In this document: positions 50,726-62,840 of the stretch, one piece after another | How the letters are laid out: each line of letters opens with the position of its first letter | Numbering within the stretch: the stretch's first letter is position 1 | NCBI RefSeq assembly: GCF_030052815.1 | Contig: NC_079500.1 | Location: forward strand, 6,842,298-6,906,297 | DNA from: Hevea brasiliensis | Lineage: Eukaryota; Streptophyta; Magnoliopsida; Malpighiales; Euphorbiaceae | DNA: 64,000 nucleotides | Reading direction: 5' to 3' | Notes under the pieces: generated by a model | Told to the model about the DNA's origin: nothing | Databases searched by the model: none | What the model saw: only the letters and a program-made list of their open reading frames with translations | Made by a program: the position numbers and the translations under genes

Positions 50726-52900
50726 CGATAATGCCAATGCGGAAGTAGAAATTCAATGTTAGAGCAAAAAATTAATATTAAGATGAAATTAAATGAAATT
50801 CTAATAAAATATAGGATTAAAATAAAAATATAAAATATTAAAAAATAAAAAAATATGAATAAAAATATTGAGATTAAAATAAAAATAAAAATATTAAAGA
50901 GGTCAATAATTGGGGGGGGGGGGGGGGGGTAAATAATATGTTTTAAAAAATTATACTAAATTTTATAAGCAAAATTTTAATTTTCAAAAACCTTTAGGGA
51001 GGCCATGTCTTCCTCAAATGTACACGTAGTACCGCCCGTGGATAATGCTTTAATTTTTGTCAAATTTATACCTTGTATTCCTTTGCAAAAAGGGTTTAAA
51101 TAATCGCTTAGGCTATGTTTGGGAAGTTTAGCAGGGAGAATTAAAATAAAAGAGGGAAAATAAAGAAGAAAAATAAAAATAATGTAAAAGTTATTTTTTC
51201 ACATGATTTAGATATTAGAGAGGAAAATAAGAATAAAAAATAACGTTTTAAATAGTGAAACATTCATTTTATCATTTTTATTTGAAATTAAAATAAATAA
51301 TTAAAAGAATAAAAAAATAATTTTATTTATTTTTTACTCATTTTCTCTTTAAAATAGAGAAAAAATAAACAATAACACTCTTTTATTATTTTCTATCCTT
51401 ATTTTAATTTCTCTCAAATTTTCCTCATTTTCAAACTAAAAAAAAAATATTTTTATTTTACTTTATAATTTTTCTCTTTCCTTATTTTCCTTAAATCCAA
51501 TCATAACATTAATGTTAACTAACGTTGACGTAACATTAACATAATGGTAATATTACCTCAGCGTTATATTAATATTACTTAATGGTAATACCGGTTTAAA
51601 TTACATTTATTAACAAAATATAATTTAGATATGAAATTAAAAAAATAAAATATAATTTTTTATTTATTAAAATATAAATTATAATTTTTTTATATAGAAA
51701 GTATTTATTTTAACTTATAAATTAATTAAATCAGTTTGAAATAATAATTTTTAAATTTATTAATTAAAAAAATAAGTTGAAAAAAATGTTTTGATTAATT
51801 ATTATTATAATATAAAAAAGTTAAATCTATAATTAAGGAAAAGAACTTTCTGAACTATGATTTAATATAGTTGATAAAATATTATCAAATTATTTAAGGA
51901 AATAAAATTTAATAATGTTACATTTATATAAGGAGAATAAGATAAAATTATTTAGGAAATAAATTTAAATTAAACATAATTATAATATAATTAACAGAAA
52001 TTTAATCAAATTATTTAGGAAATTAAAATTAAAATTAATTATAATTATAATTATAACATATTTTCAATTTTTTTATTTTTTAATATTTAATCAAAATTAA
52101 ATTGAAATTGAAAGTAACAATCAATTTTAATATGATTTCAGCTTATTCTCTGTCTTGAATTGGAATTCACAAAATATGAATCGTGGCTGGCCAAATGCAA
52201 TCTCCGTATTTGAAAATTTAAATTACAGAAATTCAATTTAATTTAAAAAATAATTTATTTTAAAAAAATAATAATCAAAAAATAATTTATTTTAATAAAA
52301 ATTTGTAAATGTGCAATTTTTTTGCCATTCACTATTTATTTAGTATTGAAGCTAAATTTACTATTTTAAAAAAATAATTTTAAATAGCTATATCTAAATT
52401 ATTTTCATTTTTATAATATATTTAAAAATCATCTTAAAAATAATTTTAAATTACTATTAATAAAAATGCTCAAAGCCAGTCATCCACTTTTCTTGAAAGT
52501 TGAAACAAATGTTAAAGAATAAAGAGACCGCACCATAAAATCAACCGAATTTTCCTTTTATCAGTGTCCGGCGACCTTAAACTGCGGACCTAGCACCCAG
52601 GATTGGGTTGAGGACCACAGCAAATCAGCAATACCACTCTGCGATTCCATGGCGCCCAAGCACCTTGTTTTGATTTATTTCTAACATTTTCTTGATGTTG
52701 GCGTTTATTCTTCCTTTTGTGCATGCTCGTCATTGACTCATCTCTGCTACTTTCTCGAGGCTTTGTCCTTAAAAAGCCTTAAACCCTTCTCCAACGCAAA
52801 ACCCATTTCCCCTTTCCTCTTTTCTTCCTTCTCCTCCTCCAATTTATAGCTCCAGAACTGAGAATTCTTGGAATTCCAGGGAGTAGTTTTGTATTTTGGG
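50726..52900. other. AT-rich spacer and GARS promoter region
   Basis: Contains an 18-base poly(G) run (50912-50929) and long A/T-rich stretches. From about 52480 the composition becomes mixed, as expected for the GARS promoter and 5' leader. No other gene is supported. Confidence 0.55.
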
Positions 52901-52914
52901 GACAAAATAGAGCT

Positions 52915-55680
52915 ATGTCTTGTGTTACTTTAAACCTGGTACCTTCTCTCAATCTTGATGGCAGCAACACCAGTGCCAACTCTGCCAGATTATCAAACAA
53001 TCTCTCTTGCTTCATTGGCAACTCTTCTTCTTCGTCTTCCTTCTTTCTGGGACCCTTGAGTTCCATTCACAGCAAAAATCGTTGTGATTCCCTCCGTGTA
53101 ATCAGGGGCTCTAGGTCGTTTTCCTCGGTGTTCAAGTGTGTTTCCCAGAAATCAGAATCGTCAGTTTCGATTAATGCCCGTGGCAACGGTGCTTCTGGTA
53201 AGAACTGGGATTTTATTGTTTGGTACTTTTTTTCTTCTTTTTTTAGGAAAAAAAAAGGTTATTTTTACTGTAATTGACTCTAATGTGGTAATTTGTTGAG
53301 GTTTTTGGTGTTCTATTTGGGTCTTGAGCTTTTTGTTTGCCAGAGAAGAGAGCAAATTTTGTACAGAAATGGTTAGAATAGAAGTTTTAGTATTCTGAGG
53401 TCCTTTGAGTATTGTTAAATTGAGTGGTGGTTGGATACTTGGTTCCTCTGATTATCTCTTCAATGGTCGTATAAAGAATGTAACTTGTGGAATTCTTGGT
53501 TGTTCCCAAATGATTAATTGTATTGGTATTTCTCTTTTCCGTTGGCAATGGATGGACCATAGAAAAGGGGTCTCCTGTGCACGAGGATACCAACATTGTT
53601 AGGGTTGGGGAGGGTCATTTGTTTGTATAGATTGATGGTATGGAGTGTTGTATTGAAGTGGTTGTGATGACTCAATCCTATTCATTTTGTAACCGTATTT
53701 ATCTTCTAATGTTGCAGAAGAAAGGGTGGTTGTGTTGGTTATTGGTGGTGGGGGAAGAGAACATGCACTTTGCTATGCCTTGCAACGATCGCCTTCATGT
53801 GATGCTGTCTTTTGTGCTCCTGGCAATGCGGGTATTTCCAACTCTGGGAATGCTACTTGTATTCCAGACCTTGACATCTCCGATAGCTCAGCTGTGATCT
53901 CTTTCTGCCGCAAATGGAATGTGGGATTGGTTGTTGTTGGACCAGAGGCACCTCTAGTTGCTGGAATTGCAAATGATCTAGGGAAGGCTGGAATCCTTAC
54001 TTTTGGCCCATCTGCAGAGGCTTCAGCTTTGGAAGGCTCAAAGAACTTTATGAAGAGCTTGTGTGACAAATATGGAGTTCCAACTGCAAAGGTTTCTCTC
54101 TCTCTCTCTCTCTCTACTTTTAATTTTGATAACCATATGATGCAGAATAAAAAAGTTCATTGTTTTTGCTGAATTCGACCAGTTGGATAACATAATTTAA
54201 ATGTTACTGTGCGTATACCCTTGTCTCTGGTCAAACTAAAATTTTAAAGTCTTTACCTTTTTATGCATTCCTGTTCTTTAAACTAGAAACCCTCTTTCTG
54301 ATGTTTTATTATTTTGTTGCAGTACCAAACATTTACAGATCCATCTGCTGCAAAGCAATATATTCAGGACCAGGGAGCTCCTATAGTTATCAAAGCAGAT
54401 GGATTGGCTGCTGGGAAAGGGGTTATTGTTGCTATGACACTGGAGGAGGCATGTGAAGCTGTGGATTCAATGCTTGTGAAAGGAGTTTTTGGTTCTGCAG
54501 GTTGCCGTGTCATTGTTGAGGAATATCTGGAAGGAGAAGAAGCATCTTTCTTTGCACTGGTGGATGGAGAGACTGCTATTCCCTTAGAATCTGCTCAGGA
54601 CCATAAGCGTGTTGGAGATGGCGATACAGGGCCTAATACTGGTGGTATGGGGGCGTACTCTCCTGCACCAGTGTTAACAGAAGAACTTCAGTCAGTAGTT
54701 ATGGAAACTATAATTCTCCCAACAGTGAAAGGAATGGCAGCAGAGGGTTGTAAGTTCGTTGGAGTTTTATATGCTGGGTTAATGATAGAGAAGAAGTCTG
54801 GCTTGCCTAAGTTAATTGAGTACAATGTACGATTTGGCGATCCAGAGTGCCAGGTCAGTTTCAAACTTGTCATATGCCTTACATACAACAGAGATGACCT
54901 GTGACCTTCAATGAGCATTATAGCTAGGAAGAATTGAATTTGGGATCCATATATAACATAATCTGTATTTTGAAATTCAATATCATACGTAGATAGTTCC
55001 TTGGTCCTTGCTAACATTTGGTACTATCATTTGTCTAATTATCTTGATCTAAATTAGTCACTGAGTAAATATGTTATAGTGATGAGGAAAGCCATGATGC
55101 TTGTCCTCATCTTCTCAAGTATTCTTCAGGTTGTCTCTCTAAACTCGTTAAGAATTACAGTTTAGTTGTGATGGTTACTTTTTAAATACTGCAGAAAAGA
55201 TAATATTTTAGCAGCCATGACCCTAAATTTATACGGGTTCTTTTGGTTCATTTTAATGTGCAGGTACTAATGGTTCGGTTGGAATCTGATCTGGCTCAAG
55301 TTCTGCTTGCTGCATGTAGAGGAGAGTTAAGAGGAGTATCACTGAACTGGTCCCCAGGGTGTGCCATGGTGGTGGTAATGGCAAGTAAAGGCTACCCTGG
55401 ATCCTATGAGAAGGGGACTGTTATTGGAAATCTTGAAGAGGCTGCAAATGTTGCTCCAACAGTTCAGATATTTCATGCTGGAACTGCTTTGGATGCAGAT
55501 GGCAACTTCATTGCTACTGGGGGCCGCGTGCTTGGGGTTACTGCCAAGGGAAGTGATCTTCAAGAGGCAAGGGATAAAGCCTATCTGGCAGTTGAGGAAA
55601 TCAACTGGCCAGGAGGGTTTTACAGGCGGGACATAGGGTGGCGAGCACTTCCCCAGAAGCAATTTGCTACAAGAAAATAA
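52915..55680 (+). CDS. PUR2: Phosphoribosylamine-glycine ligase (GARS), plastid-targeted
   Basis: Catalyses the second step of de novo purine synthesis, joining glycine to phosphoribosylamine with ATP. Four exons, 52915-53197, 53718-54091, 54323-54853 and 55264-55680, with GT-AG introns; 534 residues, the usual plant length. Residues 1 to about 95 are Ser/Asn-rich and basic, a chloroplast transit peptide. The mature part starts [17 protein letters not shown] (N-domain) and follows with [16 protein letters not shown]. The ATP-grasp region has [55 protein letters not shown] and the metal-binding [13 protein letters not shown]. The C-domain has [15 protein letters not shown] and [13 protein letters not shown]. 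All expected motifs are intact. Intron 2 begins with a CT microsatellite. The next gene, IF-1, lies 1.2 kb downstream on the same strand. Confidence 0.96.
54094..54114. repeat. (CT)n tract after GARS exon 2 donor
   Basis: About nine CT units starting three bases inside intron 2 (donor GTTTCTCT). Confidence 0.85.
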
Positions 55681-56600
55681 ATTAACACTGAGGTAATCGA
55701 TGTTGCCCATTTGAAAATACAAAACTTTACATATTGTAGGATATTTTGAATCATCCATGGAAGATAAATGGTTACCCTTCAGAGGCCATTCTAGCATACA
55801 GTCCAATGATCAAACAGAGAAAGATAAATCCCTTGGGGCAGTTCTTGAATTTGAAAGATATCTATCTGTAATGGGATTACACTTCAGAAGTCTCTTGTTT
55901 TCCATTGAACGGATAAAATGGTTGGCTGGTTGCGATTAAAGAATAACAACAGAAAATCATCACCCTTTTTTTATTATTATTTTTTGAGCAATGAAATCCT
56001 CAGCTTTTTTATCTCATGTACCTGTTTGGGATGGATGCATATAGATATAATTTTTAATCGTAACAGATAATTTTACCAGAATAGTTAATATATTAACAAT
56101 GTTAGAAGTTAAACATTAACCTTAACAACTTGAGCAATATAATGGATATAGTTTTGGCAATTTTTTTTTATCAAAAAATATATTTCATTAGATGAATGAG
56201 ACCTAAGCCCTGCCACAAAATTCTAATCCAAGGTCAGACCCTAACCGGTCTGAAATCCTAGTATGGCTCGATTCCCATCTTCATCCTCCGGCAACTCACC
56301 CTTACCTCCAAAGGGGTCCAAAGGGAATCTATAATCAACTCAACTAATTATGAGAGAAAGCCAAAGGGGATCTACAATCAACTCAACTAATTATGAGAGA
56401 AAGAAAACAACATTATAAGGAGTGGTTAAACACCCTCTCTAACTCATAGGTCTCTCATGTTTAAACCTTTAAGCCCAGAGGAAAATAAAGGAGATTTGTG
56501 GCAAAACCAAAGATAGTAAGGCCTAGGACCAGTGCTGGATGACTGGGAATAGGCTTGGCAAACATGAGTTTTTCATACTCCCCCTGATAGAAAAGTGATC
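55681..56600. other. GARS 3' region and spacer
   Basis: The GARS 3' UTR probably runs to about 56,000. 56150-56630 carries a T-run followed by ordered, less AT-rich sequence resembling a retroelement 3' end, and a 43-bp tandem duplication. Confidence 0.5.
56318..56403. repeat. 43-bp tandem duplication
   Basis: Two adjacent copies (56318-56360, 56361-56403) of a unit with ATCAACTCAACTAATTATG, differing at about two positions. Confidence 0.85.
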
Positions 56601-56872
56601 AATCATTAGAGCTTCGCAACGAACCGCAAGGAATACAATTACAACATGCAAGGCAGTCCCCTAAACACTAACAAAGAACTCAAAAATAAAGAAATAAAAA
56701 AAAAATAAAAAATAAACTTCAAAATAATTACTAAAAGAAAGTACTTGGCGAACTTCGTTGTCTTTTCCAGCGCGCATCTCTCCTCTTCCAAGCCCAGGGC
56801 TTGTCTCCCTTCCCAAACCCTCTTTCCCTCCAATTTTAACTTCCGATTTTGCTCTCACCTACCCTGAAGGAG

Positions 56873-57298
56873 ATGACCTCCACTACCGCCCAAGTCCACA
56901 TCCTCGCCGCGCCTGGGTTATCTTCTCCGTCCTCTACAAAACCCACCAATCTCTCTCCAAGAACAGTCTTCCTTGGCCAGAGATTCATCAGAACGAACCC
57001 GCTCAACCTCACAATTTCAGCTTCAAGAGTAGATGTTTCGACCCAAGCAAAAGCCAATCCAAGTGGGGAGCAGAAATGGACCCATGAAGGCTACGTGACT
57101 GAATCGCTGCCCAACGGTATGTTTCGGGTGCGCTTAGACAATGAAGATGGGATCATAGGGTATATTTCGGGCAAGATAAGAAAGAATTTTGTACGGATAC
57201 TTCCAGGAGATAGAGTCAAGGTTGAGGTCAGTCGCTATGATTCCTCTAGAGGCCGTATTGTTTATAGAATGCGTAACAAGGATACAAGCAATGATTAA
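56873..57298 (+). CDS. infA: Translation initiation factor IF-1, chloroplast (nuclear gene)
   Basis: IF-1 binds the A site of the small ribosomal subunit during initiation on plastid 70S ribosomes. Intronless, 141 residues from ATG 56873 (MTSTTAQVH); a longer frame upstream would need a non-ATG start. Residues 1-65 are Ser/Thr/Pro-rich and basic with few acidic residues, a transit peptide. Residues 68-141 are the S1-like OB fold of IF-1: [38 protein letters not shown] and [18 protein letters not shown], with full family length of about 70 residues. infA is known to have been lost from the plastid genome and relocated to the nucleus repeatedly in angiosperms, and this is such a transferred copy. 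Confidence 0.95.
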   Translation: MTSTTAQVHILAAPGLSSPSSTKPTNLSPRTVFLGQRFIRTNPLNLTISASRVDVSTQAKANPSGEQKWTHEGYVTESLPNGMFRVRLDNEDGIIGYISGKIRKNFVRILPGDRVKVEVSRYDSSRGRIVYRMRNKDTSND

Positions 57299-57820
57299 TT
57301 TGTTTATTTTTGCCTTTAATTTTCATGCAATTTGTGGAAAATATGAAATCAATTTCTAGAATTTGCATCTCTCTTGACGTTATCTTATTAATTGTATAAT
57401 TCTTAGTTCTTGTTTGGAAGATTTTTATGCCTTTGATTGTGAGAAATGCTGTAGCAGAGGATCAATTATATACTATAAATATCATTATTGTTTGTATAGT
57501 ACAAAACAAGAAACAGAGTTCTACAGCATAAGCTGGCTTGAAAAGTTAATACCCACCTATCACAAATAGCTCTATGAATCATCTAGGATCTGTTTTGTTC
57601 AAACTGACGAACCAAGATTTCTATATCTAACATCCTGAATAGTGAATCTAATATAAATTTCATTGGCATTGGTTCTCCTGTAGATTTTGGAACTCCTAGC
57701 CTAACTTGCAAACATATATACAAATGGATTCCAAGCATGCTTTAAGGGAAACACGCTATTAGTCTGGACCATATATGTGCTAACCTTTGTAGTTCTTCAT
57801 TCTCAAAATCTAGTAGTTGT
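57299..57820. other. Convergent 3' region between IF-1 and PGG copy 1
   Basis: Holds the 3' UTRs of two convergent genes. 57620-57770 is closely similar to 60620-60740, downstream of the second PGG gene, and marks the duplicated segment. Confidence 0.6.
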
Positions 57821-57826
57821 TCTTTC

Positions 57827-58584
57827 TCAAACACGGGCTGCTGGTAGCTCGATGACTTTCGGCTTCCGTGGTTGCTTCCCCATCTTATATTGAAACTTTA
57901 TGGCATGGAAGACACCAACTGCCAGTTTCTTGAATATACAAAACAGAAGTTTGAGGACAAGAAATATGACAACCATCAGTAGGAACAAAACCCAAAATAC
58001 CACGTAGTACAAAAGAATTTCATCCATAAATCTTTCCTTGTTTGACCCACCACCATCCAAGCTGATCAAGATTATGTAAGTAGCAGCTACGAAAATCAGT
58101 GTGATGCTGATAGCTACAAGTAAAATCCATATGGAAATCCTGTTTTTGAGGGGCAGTACAGTAAGCAGAAAGATTATGCAGATAGACGCAGAGAAATTGA
58201 CGGTGTTGCAGATGATAAATTCTTGGCTGTCATATTTATTGACACAGGCTATTGCTATGTTTCTTGCCTCGAGTATCTTTTTATTTATGATCGCATCCTT
58301 TATCTTTCCAAATCTGCAATCTTTTTCCTGGGAATCTTCTTTCCAGAGTTCACTGGTGGGTTTGTTGCAGATTGAAAAGCCATGGATGCAATAACAGTAG
58401 CCACTATCATCAAGTTGCCTCGAGTCCTTTCCAACCAATAGCCCTGGTAATCTAAGTACTTGTCCAACACGGTGGGCTTTGGTGGTGGTTGTGGTGGATC
58501 TCTTTTTTCTCTTGTGGGTGCAGTTTCTGCTGCTTCATCTTGAATTGGCATGGTTCTGAGTTCTGATGGATGGTCTATCTCCAT
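57827..58584 (-). pseudogene. PGG-domain membrane protein, copy 1, frameshifted
   Basis: Near-duplicate of the intact gene at 60824-61582. The first part, from ATG 58584 (MEIDHPSELRTMPIQDEAAE), matches through the PGG motif GNLMIVATVIASMAFQSATN. A one-base deletion near 58354 (CACTGGTGGG here, CACTTGGCGGG in the other copy) then throws the frame, and translation would stop at 58300. The rest is open in the other frame (SELWKEDSQEKDCRFGKIKD onward) to 57827 with the same membrane helices and the same C-terminal PAARV. It is either a very young pseudogene or a base-call error; everything else is conserved. Confidence 0.8.
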
Positions 58585-59010
58585 GATTGGTCTCTCTCAG
58601 AACTTGTTTAGAGAGATTTTCTTCTGTGTTGGTGGATGGCTTCCACAAAACTGAGTAAACCAAAGGGCATGTATGTCTCATATGTCTATTCCAGATTGTG
58701 TTTAAATTTCTCAGCTTAGCATTGACCTTGCTTATATTAAAATTCCAATGGCTTCGTAGCAAAATCGCTCGATGGTGACTGACAAGGATTTGTACAATTT
58801 TAAAGCAATACCTCCTCCTATGCTTATAGAGATCTTGACAGAGTCGCAAACCAACTGTACCTTATAGCAATTTATCATGTTAGAAAACAATTGAATAAAT
58901 AATTTGACCAGACCAGTGCATATTTCTAGAGGCAATACACTGACTGTTAACAAAGATATACAAGAGGTATGTATGTGGCTTTCTGCCGCTGAATGCCATA
59001 CTTTCATTTC
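58585..59010 (-). other. 5' flank of PGG copy 1, part of a repeated segment
   Basis: 58585-58770 resembles 61583-61770, and 58780-59010 resembles 62955-63110 and 63470-63625. So the promoter side of this gene exists in at least three diverged copies. Confidence 0.6.
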
Positions 59011-60610
59011 ATTGTATCTCTCAACTTAAATAGATATTTTATTTTTATTTGGAAATCACCATTTTACCATTCCTTCATTTTCTGTCTCTCACTCTCACAT
59101 TCTCAATATTTTTATAGTTAAATTAATTAATAATTATTTATTAATAAAGTGATTTTTTATTAATAAAATTTTATTAAGAAATTTATTTATTAATTTATAA
59201 TTTTGTATTATTGTTATTAATCTAATTTTTATATTAAACTTTAATTTAAAATAAAACTTAAAAATAAATTTTAAATTTTAAATAAAACGTTAATTTTTTA
59301 AAAAAAGACTTTTAAAATATTATTTGATTTGAAAATAAAATTAATTTTTTAAAATTAATTTTTAATGAAAATTGAAATTTTGATTTGATATTTAAATTTT
59401 AAAAAATTTAAATCTAAATTAAAGTTTAATAAATTGAAATTTATAACATACAGAAAACTTTAAATTATAAATAATTTTATTTTAAAAATGAATTAAAAAT
59501 TTTTATTTAAGATAAAGCAATTTTACTAATATATTTATTAATTAATTTGACCATAAAGAATTGATGAAGAAAGAAAAGAGAGAGATAAAATGATAATTTC
59601 CTTTTTGAAGGAGAGGCAAAATTGTAATTTCTCACTTACTATTACAGTTAGAGGTACTTTTTTGAAATAAAATGAAAGTTGAGTGATATTATTGAGACAA
59701 ATTAAAATTGAGGCGGTTGATTAAAATAGTTTGGTCATGTTTAACGTATAAGTTTTGAATATTGAAGCACACTTAATGTTTAATAGAACTGAATAATAAA
59801 AAAAAAATTCATATAATCAAACTCAATTAGTTTAGAATTAAAACTTAGTTGTCATTGTTGTTGATAAGTTTTTATGCCTTTGATCATTAGAGATGCCGTT
59901 TTCAGATAGAACACATCTTTGAGAGAGTGGAGAATCAATCCTAGGATCCTAAATAAAGGGAAACTAAACATGTATTATTATATGCTATAGCCAAGAAACA
60001 AAGTTTTACAACATAAGCTAACTTGAAAAGTTAATGCCCTATTGCAAATAGCTTGGATGAATCATTTAGGATTTTTCTTTTTTTTTTTGCTTTTCAACCT
60101 GATTAACCCAGAATTCTACGGAATACACTGGTGTATGTACATCTAACTAGTAAAAAATTAGTAAACTATTATTTTAAGTAGGTTCTATTATGAATTTAGA
60201 TAAAATCACCTTGATTTTATATAATGCGTCGTGTTTAGATTGATTGGGTGTATACACCTGAGTATAGGTATAGGTAAGACTCACTTGAATTCTACATTAT
60301 TGGAAAAATAAAGGAAGTGAGTTGGAAATAGTTGTTAACCAGGCAAATTGAAAGCTTTCTCAATAACACAAGAAAAGAGAGACTGAAGATGAGAGAAAAC
60401 ACAAATTTCAAGCAATACAATATTAGAATATATAAACAAACACTTTTTTATTATTATTTTCTTCTTTTTCTTATTTTTTCTCAATCGTTCACTGCACAAC
60501 AAATGCCATGCTTATACCATGCATGGCTATGGCGGCTTTTTTTAATTTATTGCACACATATTTTTTTCACCTAATATTCTTCTATCATGCATCTAACATC
60601 CTTAATAGTG
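59011..60610. other. AT-rich spacer between PGG copies
   Basis: Mostly A/T-rich. 59860-60060 resembles 57410-57590 and starts the downstream half of the second duplicated unit. No gene supported. Confidence 0.5.
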
Positions 60611-60823
60611 AATCCAATATAAATTGCCTTCATAATATTCTCCTGTAGATTTTGGAACTCCTAGCCTAACTTGTAAACATATATCAGATCGATTCCAAGC
60701 ATGCTTTAAGGGAAACACACTATTAATCTGGACAAATACTTGATCTTAAGATACTTTGTGGAGACTATATATGTACTAACCGTTGTAGTTCTTCATTTTT
60801 CAATATCTAGTAGTTGTTCATTC

Positions 60824-61582
60824 TCAAACACGGGCTGCTGGTGAGCCGATCACTTTCGGCTTCTGCTGTTGCTTCCCCATCTTACATAGAAACTTCATGG
60901 CATAGAAGAGGCCAATTGCCAGTTTCTTGAATAGCCAAAACAGAAGCTTAAGGACAAGAAATATGACAACCATCCCCAAGAACAAAACCCAAAATAGCAC
61001 GTAGTACAAAAGAATGTCATTGTTAAATCTTTCCTGCTTTGGCTTACCACGATCCAACCTGATCGAGATTATGTAAGTAGCAGCAACAAAAATCAGTGTG
61101 ATGCAGATAGCTACAAGTAAAATCCATATAGAAATCCTGTTTTTGAGGGGCAGTACAGTAAGCAGAAAGATTATGCACAGAGACGTAGAGAAAGAGACGG
61201 TGTTGCAGATGATAAATTCTTGGCTGTCATATTTATTGACACAGCCTATTGCTAAGTTTCTTGCCTCGAGTATCCTTTTATTTATGATCGCATCCCTTAT
61301 CTTTCCAAATCTGCATTCTTTTCCCTGGGAATCTTCTTTCCAGAGTTCACTTGGCGGGTTTGTTGCAGATTGGAAAGCCATGGATGCAATAACAGTAGCC
61401 ACTATCATCAAGTTGCCTCGAGTCTTTTCCAACCAATAACCTTGGTAATCTAGGTACTTGTCCAATACGGTGGGTTTTGGTGGTGGTTGTTGTGGATCTG
61501 TTTTTCCTCTTGTGGCTGAAGTTTCTGCTGCTTCATCTTGAATTGGCATGGTTTTAAAATCTGATGGGTGGTCTACCTCCAT
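60824..61582 (-). CDS. PGG-domain integral membrane protein, intact copy
   Basis: Intronless, 252 residues from ATG 61582. The N-terminal 40 residues are polar and Pro-rich (QQPPPKPTVLDKYLDYQGYW). The PGG domain core follows at about 50-78: LEKTRGNLMIVATVIASMAF, the first membrane helix, ending SATNPP. Further hydrophobic helices lie at about 127-147, 150-173 and 188-218 (LYYVLFWVLFLGMVVIFLVL). The C-terminus is basic (KKLAIGL...KMGKQQQKPK). PGG domains usually follow ankyrin repeats in plant membrane proteins (ACD6/ITN1-like), but no ankyrin repeats are present, so this is a stand-alone PGG protein of unknown role. It is one of a tandem pair, the other copy being frameshifted. Confidence 0.85.
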   Translation of the reverse strand: MEVDHPSDFKTMPIQDEAAETSATRGKTDPQQPPPKPTVLDKYLDYQGYWLEKTRGNLMIVATVIASMAFQSATNPPSELWKEDSQGKECRFGKIRDAIINKRILEARNLAIGCVNKYDSQEFIICNTVSFSTSLCIIFLLTVLPLKNRISIWILLVAICITLIFVAATYIISIRLDRGKPKQERFNNDILLYYVLFWVLFLGMVVIFLVLKLLFWLFKKLAIGLFYAMKFLCKMGKQQQKPKVIGSPAARV

Positions 61583-61834
61583 GATTGTTCTCTCTCAGAA
61601 CTTGGCTAAAAGGATTTTTTTTTTTTTTCCTGTGTTGAAAGGTTTACACAAAAAATCAAAATGCATGTATGTCTTTTATGTTTATTCCAGATTATGCTAA
61701 ATATCTTACCTTATCGTTGACCTTTCTTCTATTAAAATGCCCATGGCTTCCAAGCAAATTCTCTTTACGAGGCTAACAAAGGATGACGCAGCATGCAGCG
61801 CAACAAGCGAAAAATGATGACACAATTTAGCCTC

Positions 61835-62039
61835 AAAAGGGGTTGATTCAGGTGGTAAGTAAAATTCATTCATCCTCAAAGATTTCAGGTTTAAATTTCT
61901 TCACTCACCTTCTCTCAGTGAGATGATATATTTACATTCAATTAACCTTGTCCATGGATGTGAGAGTGCTTCTAGATGTATGTAGGTGTAAAAGGCGCAA
62001 TATTCTTCTCTAAATATATAGTCAGCTTGTTCAATACGT

Positions 62040-62041
<2 letters not shown>
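61835..62041 (+). mobile_element. Possible tRNA-derived SINE
   Basis: GGTTGATTCAGGTGGTAAG followed about 30 bp later by CAGGTTTAAATTTC looks like a decayed tRNA head (A box, B box) of a plant SINE, with a body ending GTAGGTGTAAAAGGCGC. It carries no clear target duplication and ends in a TA run. Its 3' part is repeated directly downstream. Confidence 0.4.
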
Positions 62042-62107
<66 letters not shown>

Positions 62108-62219
62108 ATATTTACATTCAATTAACCTTGTCCATGGATGTGAGAGTGCTTCTAGATGTATGTAGGTGTAAAAGGCGCAATATTCTTCTCTAAATATATA
62201 GTCAGCTTGTTCAATACGT

Positions 62220-62257
<38 letters not shown>
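61924..62257. repeat. 180-bp tandem duplication including a TA run
   Basis: 61924-62103 is repeated from 62104. Over the 118-bp unique part I see no mismatch; the copies differ only in TA-run length (62042-62103 and 62222-62257). Confidence 0.92.
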
Positions 62258-62260
<3 letters not shown>

Positions 62261-62297
62261 ATAATAAAAAAATAATGTTTAATTGACCCAAATTAAT

Positions 62298-62832
62298 TAA
62301 GGGTGAGTATTTGGTTCAAATCGAATCGAATCGAACCGAATTAAATTATAAAAATCAAATCGTAAATTTTAAAAATCGAATCGAAATGGGTGAAAAACCG
62401 AATCGAACTGCTTTATTTTGATTCGATTTGGTTTAAACTAATCGGTTTGACTTTTGATTGATTTTTTAATTTAGGCTTGATTTTCAAGTTATTTGGTCTA
62501 ATTTTAACTTTGGTTTGAACCTAATAACCATTAATCAATGAAATTAAATAATTAATATATATATATAATTAAATATAATTCATAAATTTTTCATAAAAAT
62601 AAATTAATTCAAAAATCAATTCGATTTGATTTAATTCGATTTGACTATATAAATTACTATTCAGTTCGGTTCGGTTTAACTGATTTTTTTCTCTTTAAAA
62701 CCGAACAGAACTGAAGTAACTGAAATTTTTATAATTTGAAATCGAATTGAACCGATTTAATTTTAAAATTGAATTGATTAAATCAAATTGACTCAATTCA
62801 ATTCGATTTGAATCAAATTCTACTCGGTCCTA
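62298..62832. mobile_element. hAT-type MITE, copy C (535 bp)
   Basis: Inverted relative to copies A and B. Left end TAAGGGTGAGTATT, right end inverse of TAGGACCGAGTAG. Flanking 8-mers AAATTAAT and AAATTAAC match at 7 of 8 positions. The interior shares the ATCAATGAAATTAAATAATT block with the other copies. Confidence 0.82.
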
Positions 62833-62840
62833 AAATTAAC

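Noticed and set aside
53387..53602. Short frames on both strands in GARS intron 1
   Set aside because: Lie wholly between exon 1 donor and exon 2 acceptor and have no homology.
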